From assembly GCF_022835695.1 (NCBI RefSeq), contig NZ_BQUV01000009.1, forward strand, positions 186,001 to 250,000: 64,000 nt of DNA. The letters are read 5' to 3'. The DNA is from Bradyrhizobium sp. Ce-3. Its GTDB lineage: Bacteria; Pseudomonadota; Alphaproteobacteria; Rhizobiales; Xanthobacteraceae. This document shows, in pieces, positions 25,196 through 34,009 of the stretch; the stretch's first letter is position 1; each line of letters begins with the position of its first letter. Under the pieces are notes generated by a model that ran no database searches, had not been told where the DNA came from, and saw only the letters and a program-made list of their open reading frames with translations. The translations under genes were made by a program, and so were the position numbers.

Positions 25196-25987
25196 CTAAT
25201 GCGTCGCGCCCGCCGCAATCGGATCCAGCCCGCTCTTGACCAACGCGTCGTGTGCATCCGATGACGCGAGGAAGCTGATCAGCGCCTTGCCGGCCTCACG
25301 CTCCTTCGAGACAACAGCGATCCCGGCGGAGAACACCGTGATCTTCTGCAACGGCTCGGGCAGCGGGCCTATGATGTCGATGCCGGCGACCGGCTTCAGC
25401 TCCGAGATCTGTTGCAGGCCGATCTCGGCCTCGCCCTTGGCGACGATCTCGCCGACCGGGGTCGCTGGGATCATCCGCGCCTTGTCCTTCATCTGGTCGG
25501 CGATGCCGAGCTTTGCGAACATCTCGGTCGAGACATAGACGCCGCTGGCGCTGTCGGAATAGGCGACCGATTTCGCCGTAAGCAGCGCCTGCTTGACGCT
25601 GTCGGCCGAGCTGATGTCCGGCTTCGGCGCGCCGGCTTTGACCGCGATGCCGATCGGCGACTTCACGAGGTCGACACGGCTGTCGGCCACCACCTTGCCC
25701 TGCTTGATCAGGTCGCCGAGCGCATAGCCGACCATGATCAGCACGTCGGCCGGCTCGCCACGCTCCAGCCGCACCGGAATCGCATTGGTCGTGGTGCCCA
25801 TCGACGGCCCGAAGGCGGTCACCACCTTGTGCCCGGTCTTGCGCTCGAACTCCGGCACCAGCGCCTTGTAGGCCGCGGTCAGCCCGCCCGAGATCATGAC
25901 ATGGACTTCGGCGGCGGATGCGGCGGACGTGAAGGCGAGGGCGCCGATCAAGGCGAGCGCGAGGGTACGGAAGGCGGTGGCGCGCAT
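25196..25987 (-). CDS. ModA-like periplasmic substrate-binding protein
   Basis: A 263-residue protein with a signal peptide (ALIGALAFTSAASA). The mature part follows the molybdate-binding ModA/extracellular family 1 pattern: VHVMISGGLTAAYKALVPEFE, GEPADVLIMVGYA, YSDSASGVYVSTEMFAKLG and GEAEIGLQQISELKPVAGID. Oxyanion or small organic ligands are both possible; typical ModA SGG/S ligand spacing is only partly kept. No modB or modC is adjacent. GGGAGAAA precedes the ATG; the in-frame extension upstream is rejected. Confidence 0.82.
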   Translation of the reverse strand: MRATAFRTLALALIGALAFTSAASAAEVHVMISGGLTAAYKALVPEFERKTGHKVVTAFGPSMGTTTNAIPVRLERGEPADVLIMVGYALGDLIKQGKVVADSRVDLVKSPIGIAVKAGAPKPDISSADSVKQALLTAKSVAYSDSASGVYVSTEMFAKLGIADQMKDKARMIPATPVGEIVAKGEAEIGLQQISELKPVAGIDIIGPLPEPLQKITVFSAGIAVVSKEREAGKALISFLASSDAHDALVKSGLDPIAAGATH

Positions 25988-26113
25988 GGAGTTTCTCCCT
26001 GGACGATTCTTGGGGCGCGGGGGTCGTCGTGGCCGGGACACTACTGCGCGTGGGGATGCATGGCTAGCCATCCACCGTCATGGCGAGGCGTGCAACGACG
26101 GGAGGTAGGAATT

Positions 26114-26202
26114 CGTAGCCCGGATGAAGCGCAGCGTAATCCGGGGCCGGCTTCTCCGCGGAAACACTTTCCCGGATTGCGCTGCGCTTCATCCGGGCTA
26201 CG
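26114..26202. repeat. Large palindrome, 'gtagcccggatgaagc' family
   Basis: Arms of about 32 bases at 26114-26145 and 26171-26202 are inverted (CGTAGCCCGGATGAAGCG and its complement), with a 25-base centre. This element occurs widely in proteobacterial genomes. It ends nine bases before the phaZ stop. Confidence 0.8.
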
Positions 26203-26211
26203 GGATCGCCG

Positions 26212-27441
26212 TCACGAATTCACATGCACGAAATCGCGCAGCAGCGGGTAGATCTCGGTGTTCCAGCGCTTGCCGGAGAACACGCCGTAATGGCCGACGC
26301 CGGCCTGCATGTGATGCACCTTGCGATAGGTGCGCACGCTGGTGCAGAGATCCTGGGCGGCGAGCGTCTGCCCGATCGAGCAGATGTCGTCCTTCTCGCC
26401 TTCGACTGTCATCAGGCCCATGCGCCGGATCGCCGCCGGGTTCACCGCGCGGCCGCGATGCATCAGCATGCCCTGCGGCAGCAGATGCTCCTGGAACACG
26501 TCGCGCACCGTCTCGATGTAGAACTCCGCCGGCAGGTCCATCACGGCGAAATATTCGTCGTAGAAGGTCTTGATCACCGCGGCCTTGTCGGTCTCGCCCT
26601 TGGCGATGTGGTCGGCGAGGTCGATGTGCTGCTTGATGTGGCGCTCGAGGTTCATCGACACGAACGCCGTCAGCTGCACGAAGCCGGGATAGACCTGACG
26701 CAACGCGCCCTTGCACTGCATCGGCACGTAGTTGATCAGATTGTCCTCGAACCACTTGATCGGTTTGCTCTTGGCGAATTCGTTCACCTTGGTCGGCAGG
26801 ACCCTTGTGTCGATCGGCCCGGCCATCAATGTCAGCGACGCCGGCCGCGCCGGATGATTGTCCTCCGACATGATCGCGGCGGCCGCCAGCGCCGAGACCG
26901 ACGGCTGGCAGATTGCCACCATATGCGCGCGCGGGCCGAGCTGGTCGAGGAAGTCGATCAGATGATCGGTGTAGTCCTCGAGCCCGAAGCGGCCCTCGCT
27001 GCGCGGGATGTCGCGCGGATTGTGCCAGTCGGTGATGTAGACGTCGTGGTCCTGCAGCAGCGTCTTCACGGTGCCGCGCAGCAGCGTCGCGAAATGTCCG
27101 GACATCGGCGCCACCAGCAACAGCCGCGGCTGCTCCGGTCCGTCCACCTTCCTGAAATGCAGCAGCGAGCCGAACGGCGTCGCGTAGGCGACCTCTTCGG
27201 TCACCTGGTATTCCCTGTTGCCTGAGGACACGCTGCCGATGGCGTAGTCGGGACGGGCATAGGTCAGGGTGGAGCGGGAAATCAGCTCGAGCGCGGCGGC
27301 GAGCCGGCCGAAGGTCCGGTCGGACGTGCCCCGCGGCACCAGATTGAGATAGCGCAAGGCCGCCGCGGCACCGGTCCGCCACGGTGCCGTGAAGTCCATA
27401 TGGTTCTGATAGGCCTGGTACAGCATCGACATCATACGCAT
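26212..27441 (-). CDS. phaZ: Intracellular polyhydroxyalkanoate depolymerase
   Basis: A 409-residue enzyme that mobilises stored poly-3-hydroxybutyrate granules. It belongs to the alpha/beta hydrolase group with a cysteine nucleophile, seen in VAICQPSVSALA; the acid and histidine lie in VEGEKDDI and QAGVGHYGVFSGKRW. The N-terminus MLYQAYQNHMDFTAPWR and the VPMQCKGALRQVYPGFVQL block are diagnostic. ATG at 27441 and 27426 (MLYQAY) are both possible starts. It is divergent from a GST gene and not linked to phaC or phasin genes here. Confidence 0.93.
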   Translation of the reverse strand: MRMMSMLYQAYQNHMDFTAPWRTGAAAALRYLNLVPRGTSDRTFGRLAAALELISRSTLTYARPDYAIGSVSSGNREYQVTEEVAYATPFGSLLHFRKVDGPEQPRLLLVAPMSGHFATLLRGTVKTLLQDHDVYITDWHNPRDIPRSEGRFGLEDYTDHLIDFLDQLGPRAHMVAICQPSVSALAAAAIMSEDNHPARPASLTLMAGPIDTRVLPTKVNEFAKSKPIKWFEDNLINYVPMQCKGALRQVYPGFVQLTAFVSMNLERHIKQHIDLADHIAKGETDKAAVIKTFYDEYFAVMDLPAEFYIETVRDVFQEHLLPQGMLMHRGRAVNPAAIRRMGLMTVEGEKDDICSIGQTLAAQDLCTSVRTYRKVHHMQAGVGHYGVFSGKRWNTEIYPLLRDFVHVNS

Positions 27442-27607
27442 CCGCCCCTGCCTGGCTCGCTATGCAATATCGACGCCAGAGGCGGGCCGGCTGCCCGGCA
27501 AATTGGCACGTGGCTTGCTGCAAAAACGAACGGCTCCGGGCGCGCGGCGGCCGGACCGGCGCGCGGTATCCGGGAGTTCAGGACGCGTTCAGGCGTGAGG
27601 ATCCGAT

Positions 27608-28264
27608 ATGGCGAAAGCGACACTCACCATCAGCAGCAAGAATTACTCGTCCTGGTCGCTGCGCGGCTGGCTGCTGGTGAAATTCGCCGGGCTGGACTTC
27701 GAGGAGGTGGTCACCGCACCCGATGACCCCTCGGCGCGGGCCGAATTGCTGCTGCTGTCGTCGTCGATCCTGGTGCCCTGCCTGCGCCATGAAGGCGCGA
27801 CCGTCTGGGATACGCTGGCGATCGGCGAGTATCTCAACGAGATCATGCCGCATGCCGGGCTGTTGCCGGAGGACCGGATCCAGCGCGCGCATTGCCGCTC
27901 GATCTCGGGCGAGATCCATTCCGGCTTCACCACGCTGCGGTCCTCGCTGCCGGTCAACCTCAAGGGGCATTTCCCCGGCTTCAAGATCTGGTCGCGCGCG
28001 CAGGCCGATATCGACTGCGTCTGCACCATCTGGCGCGACTGTCTCGGCATGTCGGGCGGGCCGTTCCTGTTCGGCGAACGCCGCACCATGGCGGACGCGA
28101 TGTATGCTCCCGTCGTGACCCGCTTCATGACCTATGACGTCAAGCTCGACCCGGTGCTCGCGGCCTATGCCGGCACCATCATGGGGATGGGCGAGATGCA
28201 GCAATGGATCGAGGCCGCGAAGGCGGAGCCCGCCGACGTCGAGGAGCTCGAGGTCGAATATTAG
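27608..28264 (+). CDS. Glutathione S-transferase family protein
   Basis: A 218-residue cytosolic GST. The thioredoxin-like N-terminal domain has the SKNYSSWSLRGWLLVKFAG start with the catalytic-site serines, the cis-proline in LVPCLRHEG and the glutathione-contact WDTLAIGEYL. A helical C-terminal domain follows (FLFGERRTMADAMYAPVV). The substrate is unknown. It is divergent from phaZ with 166 bases between the starts. Confidence 0.9.
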   Translation: MAKATLTISSKNYSSWSLRGWLLVKFAGLDFEEVVTAPDDPSARAELLLLSSSILVPCLRHEGATVWDTLAIGEYLNEIMPHAGLLPEDRIQRAHCRSISGEIHSGFTTLRSSLPVNLKGHFPGFKIWSRAQADIDCVCTIWRDCLGMSGGPFLFGERRTMADAMYAPVVTRFMTYDVKLDPVLAAYAGTIMGMGEMQQWIEAAKAEPADVEELEVEY

Positions 28265-28584
28265 GCAGCCGCTCGTCCGGCCTGCCCGCGCCGGCGGCTC
28301 AAGCTCAAGGCAAGCCTTGCTCAATCGACGTGCCCTCCGCGCCGGGGACGGGCTGTGCGCGGCTTGCCTGCCCGCCAGCCGGCGAACGCAAATATGCGCC
28401 TTGCGCCAGATGCTTCGCCGGCAATGCCAGCATATCGCGAGACCCAGCGCCGCGGCCCGACCGGGCTGGCAAGGATTTCGCATAGCAATATTCGAGCTGT
28501 GACCGCGACGATGCGACGCTGCCGAAAATTTGGACGCCAAGCCGCGCCGCGATCTCGCGAACACGAGAACCGTGGAGGCTTGAA
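28265..28584. other. 320-base gap before the cupin gene
   Basis: No gene, repeat copy or strong hairpin was found. A weak sigma-54-like string (TGGCA...TCGCA, GG and GC ten bases apart) lies at 28467-28482, and GTGGAGG at 28571-28577 is the ribosome binding site of the cupin gene. Confidence 0.6.
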
Positions 28585-29019
28585 ATGAACCAGCACGCCA
28601 TCGTCAGCAAATTCTCCCACGTCAAACCCGGCGACACCGACTTCAAGGGCGGAGGTCTGCGCGACTTCTTCCTGTATCGCGACCTTGGCATCGCCGATGC
28701 CACCGGCGGGCAGGTGATCTGCCATCTGGTCAAGGCCAATCCCGACATGCCGCCGGAGCAGGGCACCGGCTGGCACAAGCATCTGTGCGATTTCCAGATC
28801 GTCATCATGACCAAGGGCTGGGCGCGCTTCATGTACGAGGACAAGGAGACGCTGGTCGAGGCCGGCGACGTCATCCATCAGCGCCCCGGCATCACCCACT
28901 ATCTGTTCGATTACTCGAAGGACATGGAATATCTCGAGATCGTCAGCCCTGCCGATTTCAAGACCGTGGACGTGCCGCCGGCGACCGAGACGGTGCCGCC
29001 GATCACGCCGTGGAAGTGA
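28585..29019 (+). CDS. Cupin domain protein
   Basis: A 144-residue single-domain cupin. Motif 1 appears as GTGWHKHLCDFQIVIMTKGWARF (His-x-His metal ligands, split here by the fold) and motif 2 as VEAGDVIHQRPGITHYLFD. Such small cupins are metal-dependent isomerases, dioxygenases or sensors; nothing in the context decides. A GGAGG site lies eight bases upstream of the ATG. Confidence 0.82.
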   Translation: MNQHAIVSKFSHVKPGDTDFKGGGLRDFFLYRDLGIADATGGQVICHLVKANPDMPPEQGTGWHKHLCDFQIVIMTKGWARFMYEDKETLVEAGDVIHQRPGITHYLFDYSKDMEYLEIVSPADFKTVDVPPATETVPPITPWK

Positions 29020-29038
29020 ACGTGAGAGGGGATCGCAA

Positions 29039-29176
29039 ATGTCGTCTGCGGAGGAGTTAACCTTTGTCGTCGGCCGCTGGCTGCGGCCGATCGTCATGCT
29101 TCTGTATGTGGTGCGCCGCATCGGACTGATGACCACATCTAGCCGTGAACAACGGAGTACGTTGCTCGATCAGTGA
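29039..29176 (+). CDS. Possible 45-residue small protein
   Basis: A short ORF 19 bases after the cupin gene, with GAGAGGGG seven bases before its ATG. It encodes a central hydrophobic stretch (PIVMLLYVVRRIGLM) flanked by basic residues, compatible with a small membrane-associated peptide. No family is recognised. Support is the ribosome binding site and position only. Confidence 0.35.
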   Translation: MSSAEELTFVVGRWLRPIVMLLYVVRRIGLMTTSSREQRSTLLDQ

Positions 29177-29263
29177 TTCGGACGCGGTTCGTTCCATCCG
29201 CGTTCCAAATCTTAAAGTCCGGCGCGAGCGCGTCGCGTTTTGAAACAGCGCGCTCGTCCGCCT

Positions 29264-29488
29264 TCAGGCCGCTCCGGCCTGTTTGAGGCGCGGCATCCGC
29301 CAGGCGATGACGTTGACTTCCAGCGGGCCACCGGTTGCGTCATTGCGCCACTGGCCGTCGATGAAACGGCAGGCGAACGGCAGCTGATACGTTCCGCTGT
29401 GATCCTCGCAAAGCACTTCCACGCGTTGTTCCGGCGAAGGTTCGCCGTTGCCATCGAATTGCGCCAGACGTTTTTCGCGCGTTGCCAT
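29264..29488 (-). CDS. Conserved hypothetical protein, 74 residues
   Basis: A small soluble protein starting MATREKRLAQFDGNGEP and ending in VIAWRMPRLKQAGAA, with FACRFIDGQWRNDATG in the middle. I do not recognise a named family, but the ribosome binding site (GGAG nine bases before ATG 29488) and normal codon use support a real gene. It has one cysteine pair region (VLCEDH, FACRF) that could bind metal, without clear motif. Confidence 0.6.
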   Translation of the reverse strand: MATREKRLAQFDGNGEPSPEQRVEVLCEDHSGTYQLPFACRFIDGQWRNDATGGPLEVNVIAWRMPRLKQAGAA

Positions 29489-29682
29489 GCGATCTATCTC
29501 CACTGCCCAAGGTCGAGCCAAACGGGTCGAACCAAACAAGTTCCGAAGGCCCCCGTCCCCACGAGTAGTCCCCGTAATGAATCAAGCACACCGCTCGAAT
29601 GCGGTTTCAGTGTGGTATGTCTGCCCGGCTTTCAGCGTCGTGAGCACAAAACTGTGAATGACGCATATGATTGGGGATGCCG

Positions 29683-30054
29683 ATGATCGCTCGTTCCGTT
29701 CTTGTCCTGGTTGCGCCGATTGTATTTTGCGTGACTACAACCGTGCATGCGCAGGACGTTCCCGGCATCGAGATCTGCACCGTCGAGAAGACCATGGAGC
29801 GGCGCACCAGCTGCCTGCAGAGCAATGTCGATTTCCTGCAGAAGACGATCAGCAAGCTCACAACAGACCATCAGCAGAAGCTCGATGCCGCCAACCGGCA
29901 GATCGCGAGCTTGCAGAGCGCGGCGGCTAGCCTGCAAAAGCTCGTGGCCGATCTGCAAGCGGCGCAGCTCAAGCTGACTGAGGACATCAAGAAGAAAGCC
30001 GATGCGCCGGCGGCCAAGGATGCGACACCGGCCGCGAAGGACGGGACAAAGTAG
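29683..30054 (+). CDS. Secreted coiled-coil protein of unknown function
   Basis: A 123-residue protein with a signal peptide (MIARSVLVLVAPIVFCVTTTVHA), a Cys-containing segment (IEICTVEKTMERRTSCLQSN), then a long amphipathic coiled coil (residues about 45-100) and a Lys/Ala/Asp-rich tail (KKADAPAAKDATPAAKDGTK). The two cysteines may form a disulfide in the periplasm. The TTG and ATG codons four and two positions upstream are alternatives; ATG 29683 has the best spacing to GGGG. Confidence 0.65.
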   Translation: MIARSVLVLVAPIVFCVTTTVHAQDVPGIEICTVEKTMERRTSCLQSNVDFLQKTISKLTTDHQQKLDAANRQIASLQSAAASLQKLVADLQAAQLKLTEDIKKKADAPAAKDATPAAKDGTK

Positions 30055-30057
30055 GGA

Positions 30058-30173
30058 TCGTCATTGCGAGCCAACGGGTCACGCGAACGCGCGCCCGACG
30101 ACGGGCTCCGCGAAACAATCCATTCCACCGCGTATGCGGTCCGATGGATTGCTTCGCTTCGCTCGCAATGACG
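30058..30173. repeat. Interspersed repeat, 'cgtcattgcgagc' family, copy 1
   Basis: Ends CGTCATTGCGAGC and GCTCGCAATGACG are inverted, and CAATCCAT/ATGGATTG pair inside, giving a long hairpin. A single arm of the same family is at 46993-47022. It separates convergent genes. Confidence 0.8.
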
Positions 30174-30193
30174 GGGCGGGCGTACTTGCGCCC

Positions 30194-31297
30194 TCACGCC
30201 ACCCGATACTTCTCCATCACGTCGCGGTCCGGCTCGTAGCCGAGCCCCGGGCCCTGCGGCACGGCGACGCGGCCGCTGGCGTCGACGTCGATGCGGTCGC
30301 CCCACAGGCAGGCAGGGCGTTTCATGAAGAACATTTCGATCAGCCCTGCGTCGCGGATCGCCATCAGATGCAGCGTGGCGAGGAAGCCCGGCCCGAAATA
30401 GGGCGAGTGCGGAATCACCTGGACGCCGAACTCGTCGGCGAGCACGGCCACGCGCAAGAATTCGGTGACGCCGCCGACCTTGATCACCGACGGCTGCGCG
30501 TGACTGACGGCGCCCGCGGTCATCATCTGGCGGAATTGATGCACGGTGCAGGCGTTCTCGCCGGCGGCGATATCGAGCCGGCCTTCCCGTCGCACCTCCG
30601 CGAGCGTCGCAAAATCCTCCGGCGGCCAGACCGGCTCCTCCAGGAACAGCGGCGCCGCCTGCTTGCAGTCGCGGGCGAACTGGATCGCCGCCGGTCCGTC
30701 CAGCGGGCAATTCATGTCGACCATCAACGGCACGTCGGGGCCGATCGCCTCGCGCGCCGCAGTGACGGCGGGCACGGTGGTCTCGTGCAGCTTGATCGCG
30801 GCGTAACCGAGCTTGATCGCCTTCTTGCATTCGGCGGCGATGTACGCGGGATTGCCGATCCGCATCAGGCTCGCATAGGCCGGGATCGCGCTGCGCTTGG
30901 CACCGCCGATCAATTGATGCAGCGGCACGCCCTTCACCTTACCGGCGAGATCCCACAACGCGATGTCGAGCGCCGAGATCGCAAACATCGTGATGCCGTA
31001 GCGGCCGAACAGGTGCAGATTGCGCTGGATCTGCTCCATCGCGGCGGGGATTTTGGCGGCGTCGGGCACCTCCAGGCCGCGGGCCTGCGGCGCGATCATT
31101 TCGGCCACCGCCATGCAACTCGTCTTCGGGCAGACATAGGCGAAGGCATCGCCCCAGCCGGTCAGGCCGGCATCGGTCGAGACCTCGACCAGCACCATGT
31201 CGAGCGCCGAGATCGCGGACGCGCCCTGGCGGAAGCTCGCGGGTCCAGCGTCATAGGGAATGCGGATATGGTGGGCGCGGACGTCGGTGATCTTCAT
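30194..31297 (-). CDS. Enolase-superfamily (mandelate racemase/MLE) enzyme
   Basis: A 367-residue enzyme that should abstract a proton next to a carboxylate and either dehydrate or racemise an acid. Metal ligands fall at Asp194 (LMVDMN), Glu220 or 221 (FLEEPV) and Glu247 (AAGENAC). The second-strand motif is Lys169-Leu-His171 (KLH) instead of KxK, and His297 (IPHSPYFGPG) is the opposite base. The substrate is unknown. The upstream gene in the same direction encodes a periplasmic binding protein, suggesting that the acid is imported from outside. Confidence 0.88.
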   Translation of the reverse strand: MKITDVRAHHIRIPYDAGPASFRQGASAISALDMVLVEVSTDAGLTGWGDAFAYVCPKTSCMAVAEMIAPQARGLEVPDAAKIPAAMEQIQRNLHLFGRYGITMFAISALDIALWDLAGKVKGVPLHQLIGGAKRSAIPAYASLMRIGNPAYIAAECKKAIKLGYAAIKLHETTVPAVTAAREAIGPDVPLMVDMNCPLDGPAAIQFARDCKQAAPLFLEEPVWPPEDFATLAEVRREGRLDIAAGENACTVHQFRQMMTAGAVSHAQPSVIKVGGVTEFLRVAVLADEFGVQVIPHSPYFGPGFLATLHLMAIRDAGLIEMFFMKRPACLWGDRIDVDASGRVAVPQGPGLGYEPDRDVMEKYRVA

Positions 31298-31410
31298 TGT
31301 TGTTGTCCTTCCGATCGCAGGACGTGCCTGGAGCCGTATTGGCCGGACAGTTCAGCCTCGAGAAGGCGTCGCTGGGCTCGCCCGGGTTCCGGCCATCCCA
31401 AATCTTGCTT

Positions 31411-31455
31411 GTGACAAGTCTTGCGCGTGATGAGCGTGACAAGTTTTGCGCGTGA
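31411..31455. promoter_or_regulatory. Tandem 20-base direct repeats upstream of the enolase-superfamily gene
   Basis: GTGACAAGTYTTGCGCGTGA occurs at 31411-31430 and 31436-31455 with one difference and a 25-base period. It lies 114-158 bases before the start of the enolase-superfamily gene and could be a tandem binding site. Confidence 0.45.
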
Positions 31456-31472
31456 ATCGTGTCGAAGACGTG

Positions 31473-31497
31473 GATGCCCGGCGCACGGCCGGGCATC
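31473..31497 (-). terminator. Hairpin after the binding-protein gene
   Basis: A 10-bp perfect stem GATGCCCGGC / GCCGGGCATC with a five-base loop, 28 bases after the stop of the leftward binding-protein gene. It lacks a U-run, so it may be a processing or attenuation hairpin. Confidence 0.5.
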
Positions 31498-31524
31498 GCA
31501 AAGCCCAAAGTTGCGGCAAAAGCT

Positions 31525-32763
31525 TTAGCTGCTCTTCTCGCCACTCATGACCGGGCCGAACCGCTCCCAGCTTTCGCCCTTGAAGCGCATCAGCTGCAAT
31601 TGCTCGATCGGTGCGTAATCGTCCGGCCCGGTCTTGATCTTGGTGCCGGGCAGATAGATGCCGATCTCGAAGTTGAGGCTGGCCGCCTGCTTCATCAGGT
31701 TCTCTCGGGTAAGGTTGTCGCCGCATTGCCGCAACACCTGCTCCAGCCCCTTGGCGACGCCGTAACCGAACACGGTCGAGGCGTCGTTCTGATCACCCTC
31801 GGGGTACCATTTGGTCATGAAGGCACGCCACTCGTTCATGGCCGGATCGTTCTTCCATTCGTGATCCGCCGGATCCTTCAGATACTGGGTCGAGAGGATG
31901 TTCTGGCTCGCCTCATAGCCGGCCGGCTTCATCACGCCGCCGATCGAGACCGAGACGTTGGTCAGGAACTGGACCGGATGCCAGTCGAGCTCGGCGGCCT
32001 TCTTGATCGCCTGCGCCGCGAATTTCGGCGTCGCGATGTTGACGAAGATGTCGGGGTTGGCACCCTTGATCTGCACGATCTGCGAATCCACCGTCGGCGA
32101 CGAGGTCTCGTAGGAGGATTCGACGACGATCAGCTTCTTGGCCGCATCGCCGAGACCTTCATGCAGGCCGATCAGATAGTCCTTGCCGAAGTCGTCGTTC
32201 TGATAGAGCACGCCGATGGTCTTGCCGGGATATTTATCGAGGATGTACTTGGCGTAGATGCGCGCCTCGACCTGGTAGCTCGGCTGCCAGCCCATGGTCC
32301 ACGGAAAGTTTTTCGGATCGTTCCACTTGGCGGCGCCGGTGGAGACGAACAGCTGTGGCACCTTCTTGGCGTTCATGTATTTCTGGATCGCCGTGTTGCC
32401 CGGCGTGCCCAGCGGATTGAAGATCAACAGCACCTCGTCGCTTTCGACCAGCTTGCGGGCCTGCTCGACCATCTTCGGCGGGCTGTAGCCGTCGTCGTAG
32501 GAGACGAAGTTGATCTTGCGGCCGTTGATGCCGCCTTCGCTGTTGAGCTTGTTGAAATAGGCCGCCTCGGTCTTGCCGATGGTGGCGTAGGCCGAGGCCG
32601 GGCCCGAATAGGGCATGATGTTGCCGACCTTGATCTCGGTGTCGGTCGCGCCCGGATCGTATTTCTTCTGCGCGCTGGCGGCGCTGGCGACGGCGATCGT
32701 CAGCAGCGCGGCAAGCGCCGCAGACTTGGCGCAGTTGGCATAGCTCGAACGGTGGTGATGCAT
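31525..32763 (-). CDS. ABC transporter substrate-binding protein, branched-chain amino acid type
   Basis: A 412-residue periplasmic protein of the Leu/Ile/Val-binding (Peripla_BP_6) family. The signal peptide ends at ASAASAQ; then TEIKVGNIMPYSGPASAY, INGRKINFVSYDDGYSP, GTPGNTAIQKYMNAKKVPQ and ANPDIFVNIATPK show the two-lobe fold. Relatives in Bradyrhizobium bind aromatic and carboxylic acids as well as amino acids. A GGGAGGAC site fixes the ATG at 32763. The permease and ATPase genes are not in the window. It precedes the enolase-superfamily gene on the same strand, so the two may share a ligand. Confidence 0.92.
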   Translation of the reverse strand: MHHHRSSYANCAKSAALAALLTIAVASAASAQKKYDPGATDTEIKVGNIMPYSGPASAYATIGKTEAAYFNKLNSEGGINGRKINFVSYDDGYSPPKMVEQARKLVESDEVLLIFNPLGTPGNTAIQKYMNAKKVPQLFVSTGAAKWNDPKNFPWTMGWQPSYQVEARIYAKYILDKYPGKTIGVLYQNDDFGKDYLIGLHEGLGDAAKKLIVVESSYETSSPTVDSQIVQIKGANPDIFVNIATPKFAAQAIKKAAELDWHPVQFLTNVSVSIGGVMKPAGYEASQNILSTQYLKDPADHEWKNDPAMNEWRAFMTKWYPEGDQNDASTVFGYGVAKGLEQVLRQCGDNLTRENLMKQAASLNFEIGIYLPGTKIKTGPDDYAPIEQLQLMRFKGESWERFGPVMSGEKSS

Positions 32764-33003
32764 CCTTGTCCTCCCTGACATGCTGGCCGCGGCTCGTGCA
32801 GTCTTGATTTTCGGGCAGCTTGATGAGCCGTCGGATCGATGCAACTGCGAGTATGCACGATTGCAACGCTGTTGCCAGCGACGGCTTTGCGGTAAAATTT
32901 CGCGGAGCGGAACCAGGGTTTCGCCGCTGCGCAGCAAGGACTGTCAAATGCGCGCGCCGCAGCCATGCATGATGCCGGAGCTTTGCAGGAAGGCCGTCGT
33001 CCA

Positions 33004-33843
33004 ATGAATCCAGCCCAGAAGGCGCTCTGGTACATCGAGGGCCACCTCCACAGGTCGCTGACGCTCGACGACATCGCTGCCGTCGCCAGGGTCTCGCGCT
33101 TCCATCTGGTGCGCGCGTTCGCGGAGGCGACCGGGTTTTCGGTGATGCGCTACGTGCGGGCGCGCCGCCTCAGCGAGGCCGCGCGCGAGCTCGCGGCCGG
33201 TGCGCCCGATATTCTCACGCTGGCGCTGGATGCGGATTACGGCTCCCACGAAGCATTCACCCGTGCGTTCCGCGACCATTTCGGCGTCACGCCCGAAACG
33301 GTGCGTGCGACGACGTGCCTGACCAAGCTCAAGCTGCAGGAGCCGATCACCATGATCTCGACCGCTCTCGATCACATCGATCCGCCGCGCATTGAGACGG
33401 GGAGGGCCTTCCTCGTCGCCGGGCTCGGCGAGCGCTACAATCACACCAATGACAGCACGGCCGGCATTCCGAACCAGTGGAGCGGCTTCCACCAGCAATC
33501 CGCGCATATTCCGCGCCGGGTCGGCATCGGCGCCTATGGCGTCTGCTGCAACGGCGACGACGCCGGCAATTTCGACTACATCGCCGGCGTCGAGGTCGCC
33601 GATTTCTCCGACCTGCCGCGCGAGTTCGCGCGGGTCCGGATCCCGGCGCAGAAATACGTGGTGTTCAGCCACGCCGACCACATCTCCACCATCCGCCGCA
33701 CCGTCAACACGATCTGGAACAGGTGGCTGCCGCAATCCGGCCTGAAGGTCGCGGATGCGCCGAACTTCGAGCGCTACGACGAGAAGTTCGACAAGAACAC
33801 CGGCAATGGCGGGCTTGAGATCTGGGTGCCGGTGGAGGAGTAG
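33004..33843 (+). CDS. AraC-type regulator with GyrI-like effector domain
   Basis: A 279-residue regulator with the order reversed from classical AraC: an N-terminal double helix-turn-helix (LTLDDIAAVARVSRFHLVRAF, ALDADYGSHEAFTRAF, FGVTPETVR) followed by a GyrI/SbmC-type small-molecule-binding domain (FLVAGLGERY, YIAGVEVADFSDLPREF, YVVFSHADHISTIRRTV). This is the Rob/SoxS-like layout that senses hydrophobic toxic compounds. It is divergent from the binding-protein gene with a 240-base gap. Confidence 0.9.
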   Translation: MNPAQKALWYIEGHLHRSLTLDDIAAVARVSRFHLVRAFAEATGFSVMRYVRARRLSEAARELAAGAPDILTLALDADYGSHEAFTRAFRDHFGVTPETVRATTCLTKLKLQEPITMISTALDHIDPPRIETGRAFLVAGLGERYNHTNDSTAGIPNQWSGFHQQSAHIPRRVGIGAYGVCCNGDDAGNFDYIAGVEVADFSDLPREFARVRIPAQKYVVFSHADHISTIRRTVNTIWNRWLPQSGLKVADAPNFERYDEKFDKNTGNGGLEIWVPVEE

Positions 33844-33869
33844 GCGCGCGCTGGTCCGGCAATCTCTGG

Positions 33870-33991
33870 CGTCGTCCTTGCGAAAGCAGGGACCCATAAC
33901 CACCGATGCAAGTTGTCGCGCGGCGCTGGGACCACGATCTCCTTCACAATCAAATTCGGTGGCTATGGGTCCCGGCTTTCGCCGGGACGAC
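33870..33991. repeat. 'gggacccataaccacc' repeat family, copy 2 (inverted pair)
   Basis: The left arm begins CGTCGTCC and the right arm ends GGGACGAC; both carry the core GGGACCCATA(ACC)ACC in opposite orientation, separated by about 50 bases. Same family as 15095-15217. It lies between convergent genes. Confidence 0.85.
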
Positions 33992-34009
33992 ATTGTGGGT
34001 GCGGCGAGC

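Noticed and set aside
28467-28482. A sigma-54-like string before the cupin gene
   Set aside because: GG and GC spacing is right, but two consensus bases differ and no context supports RpoN control.
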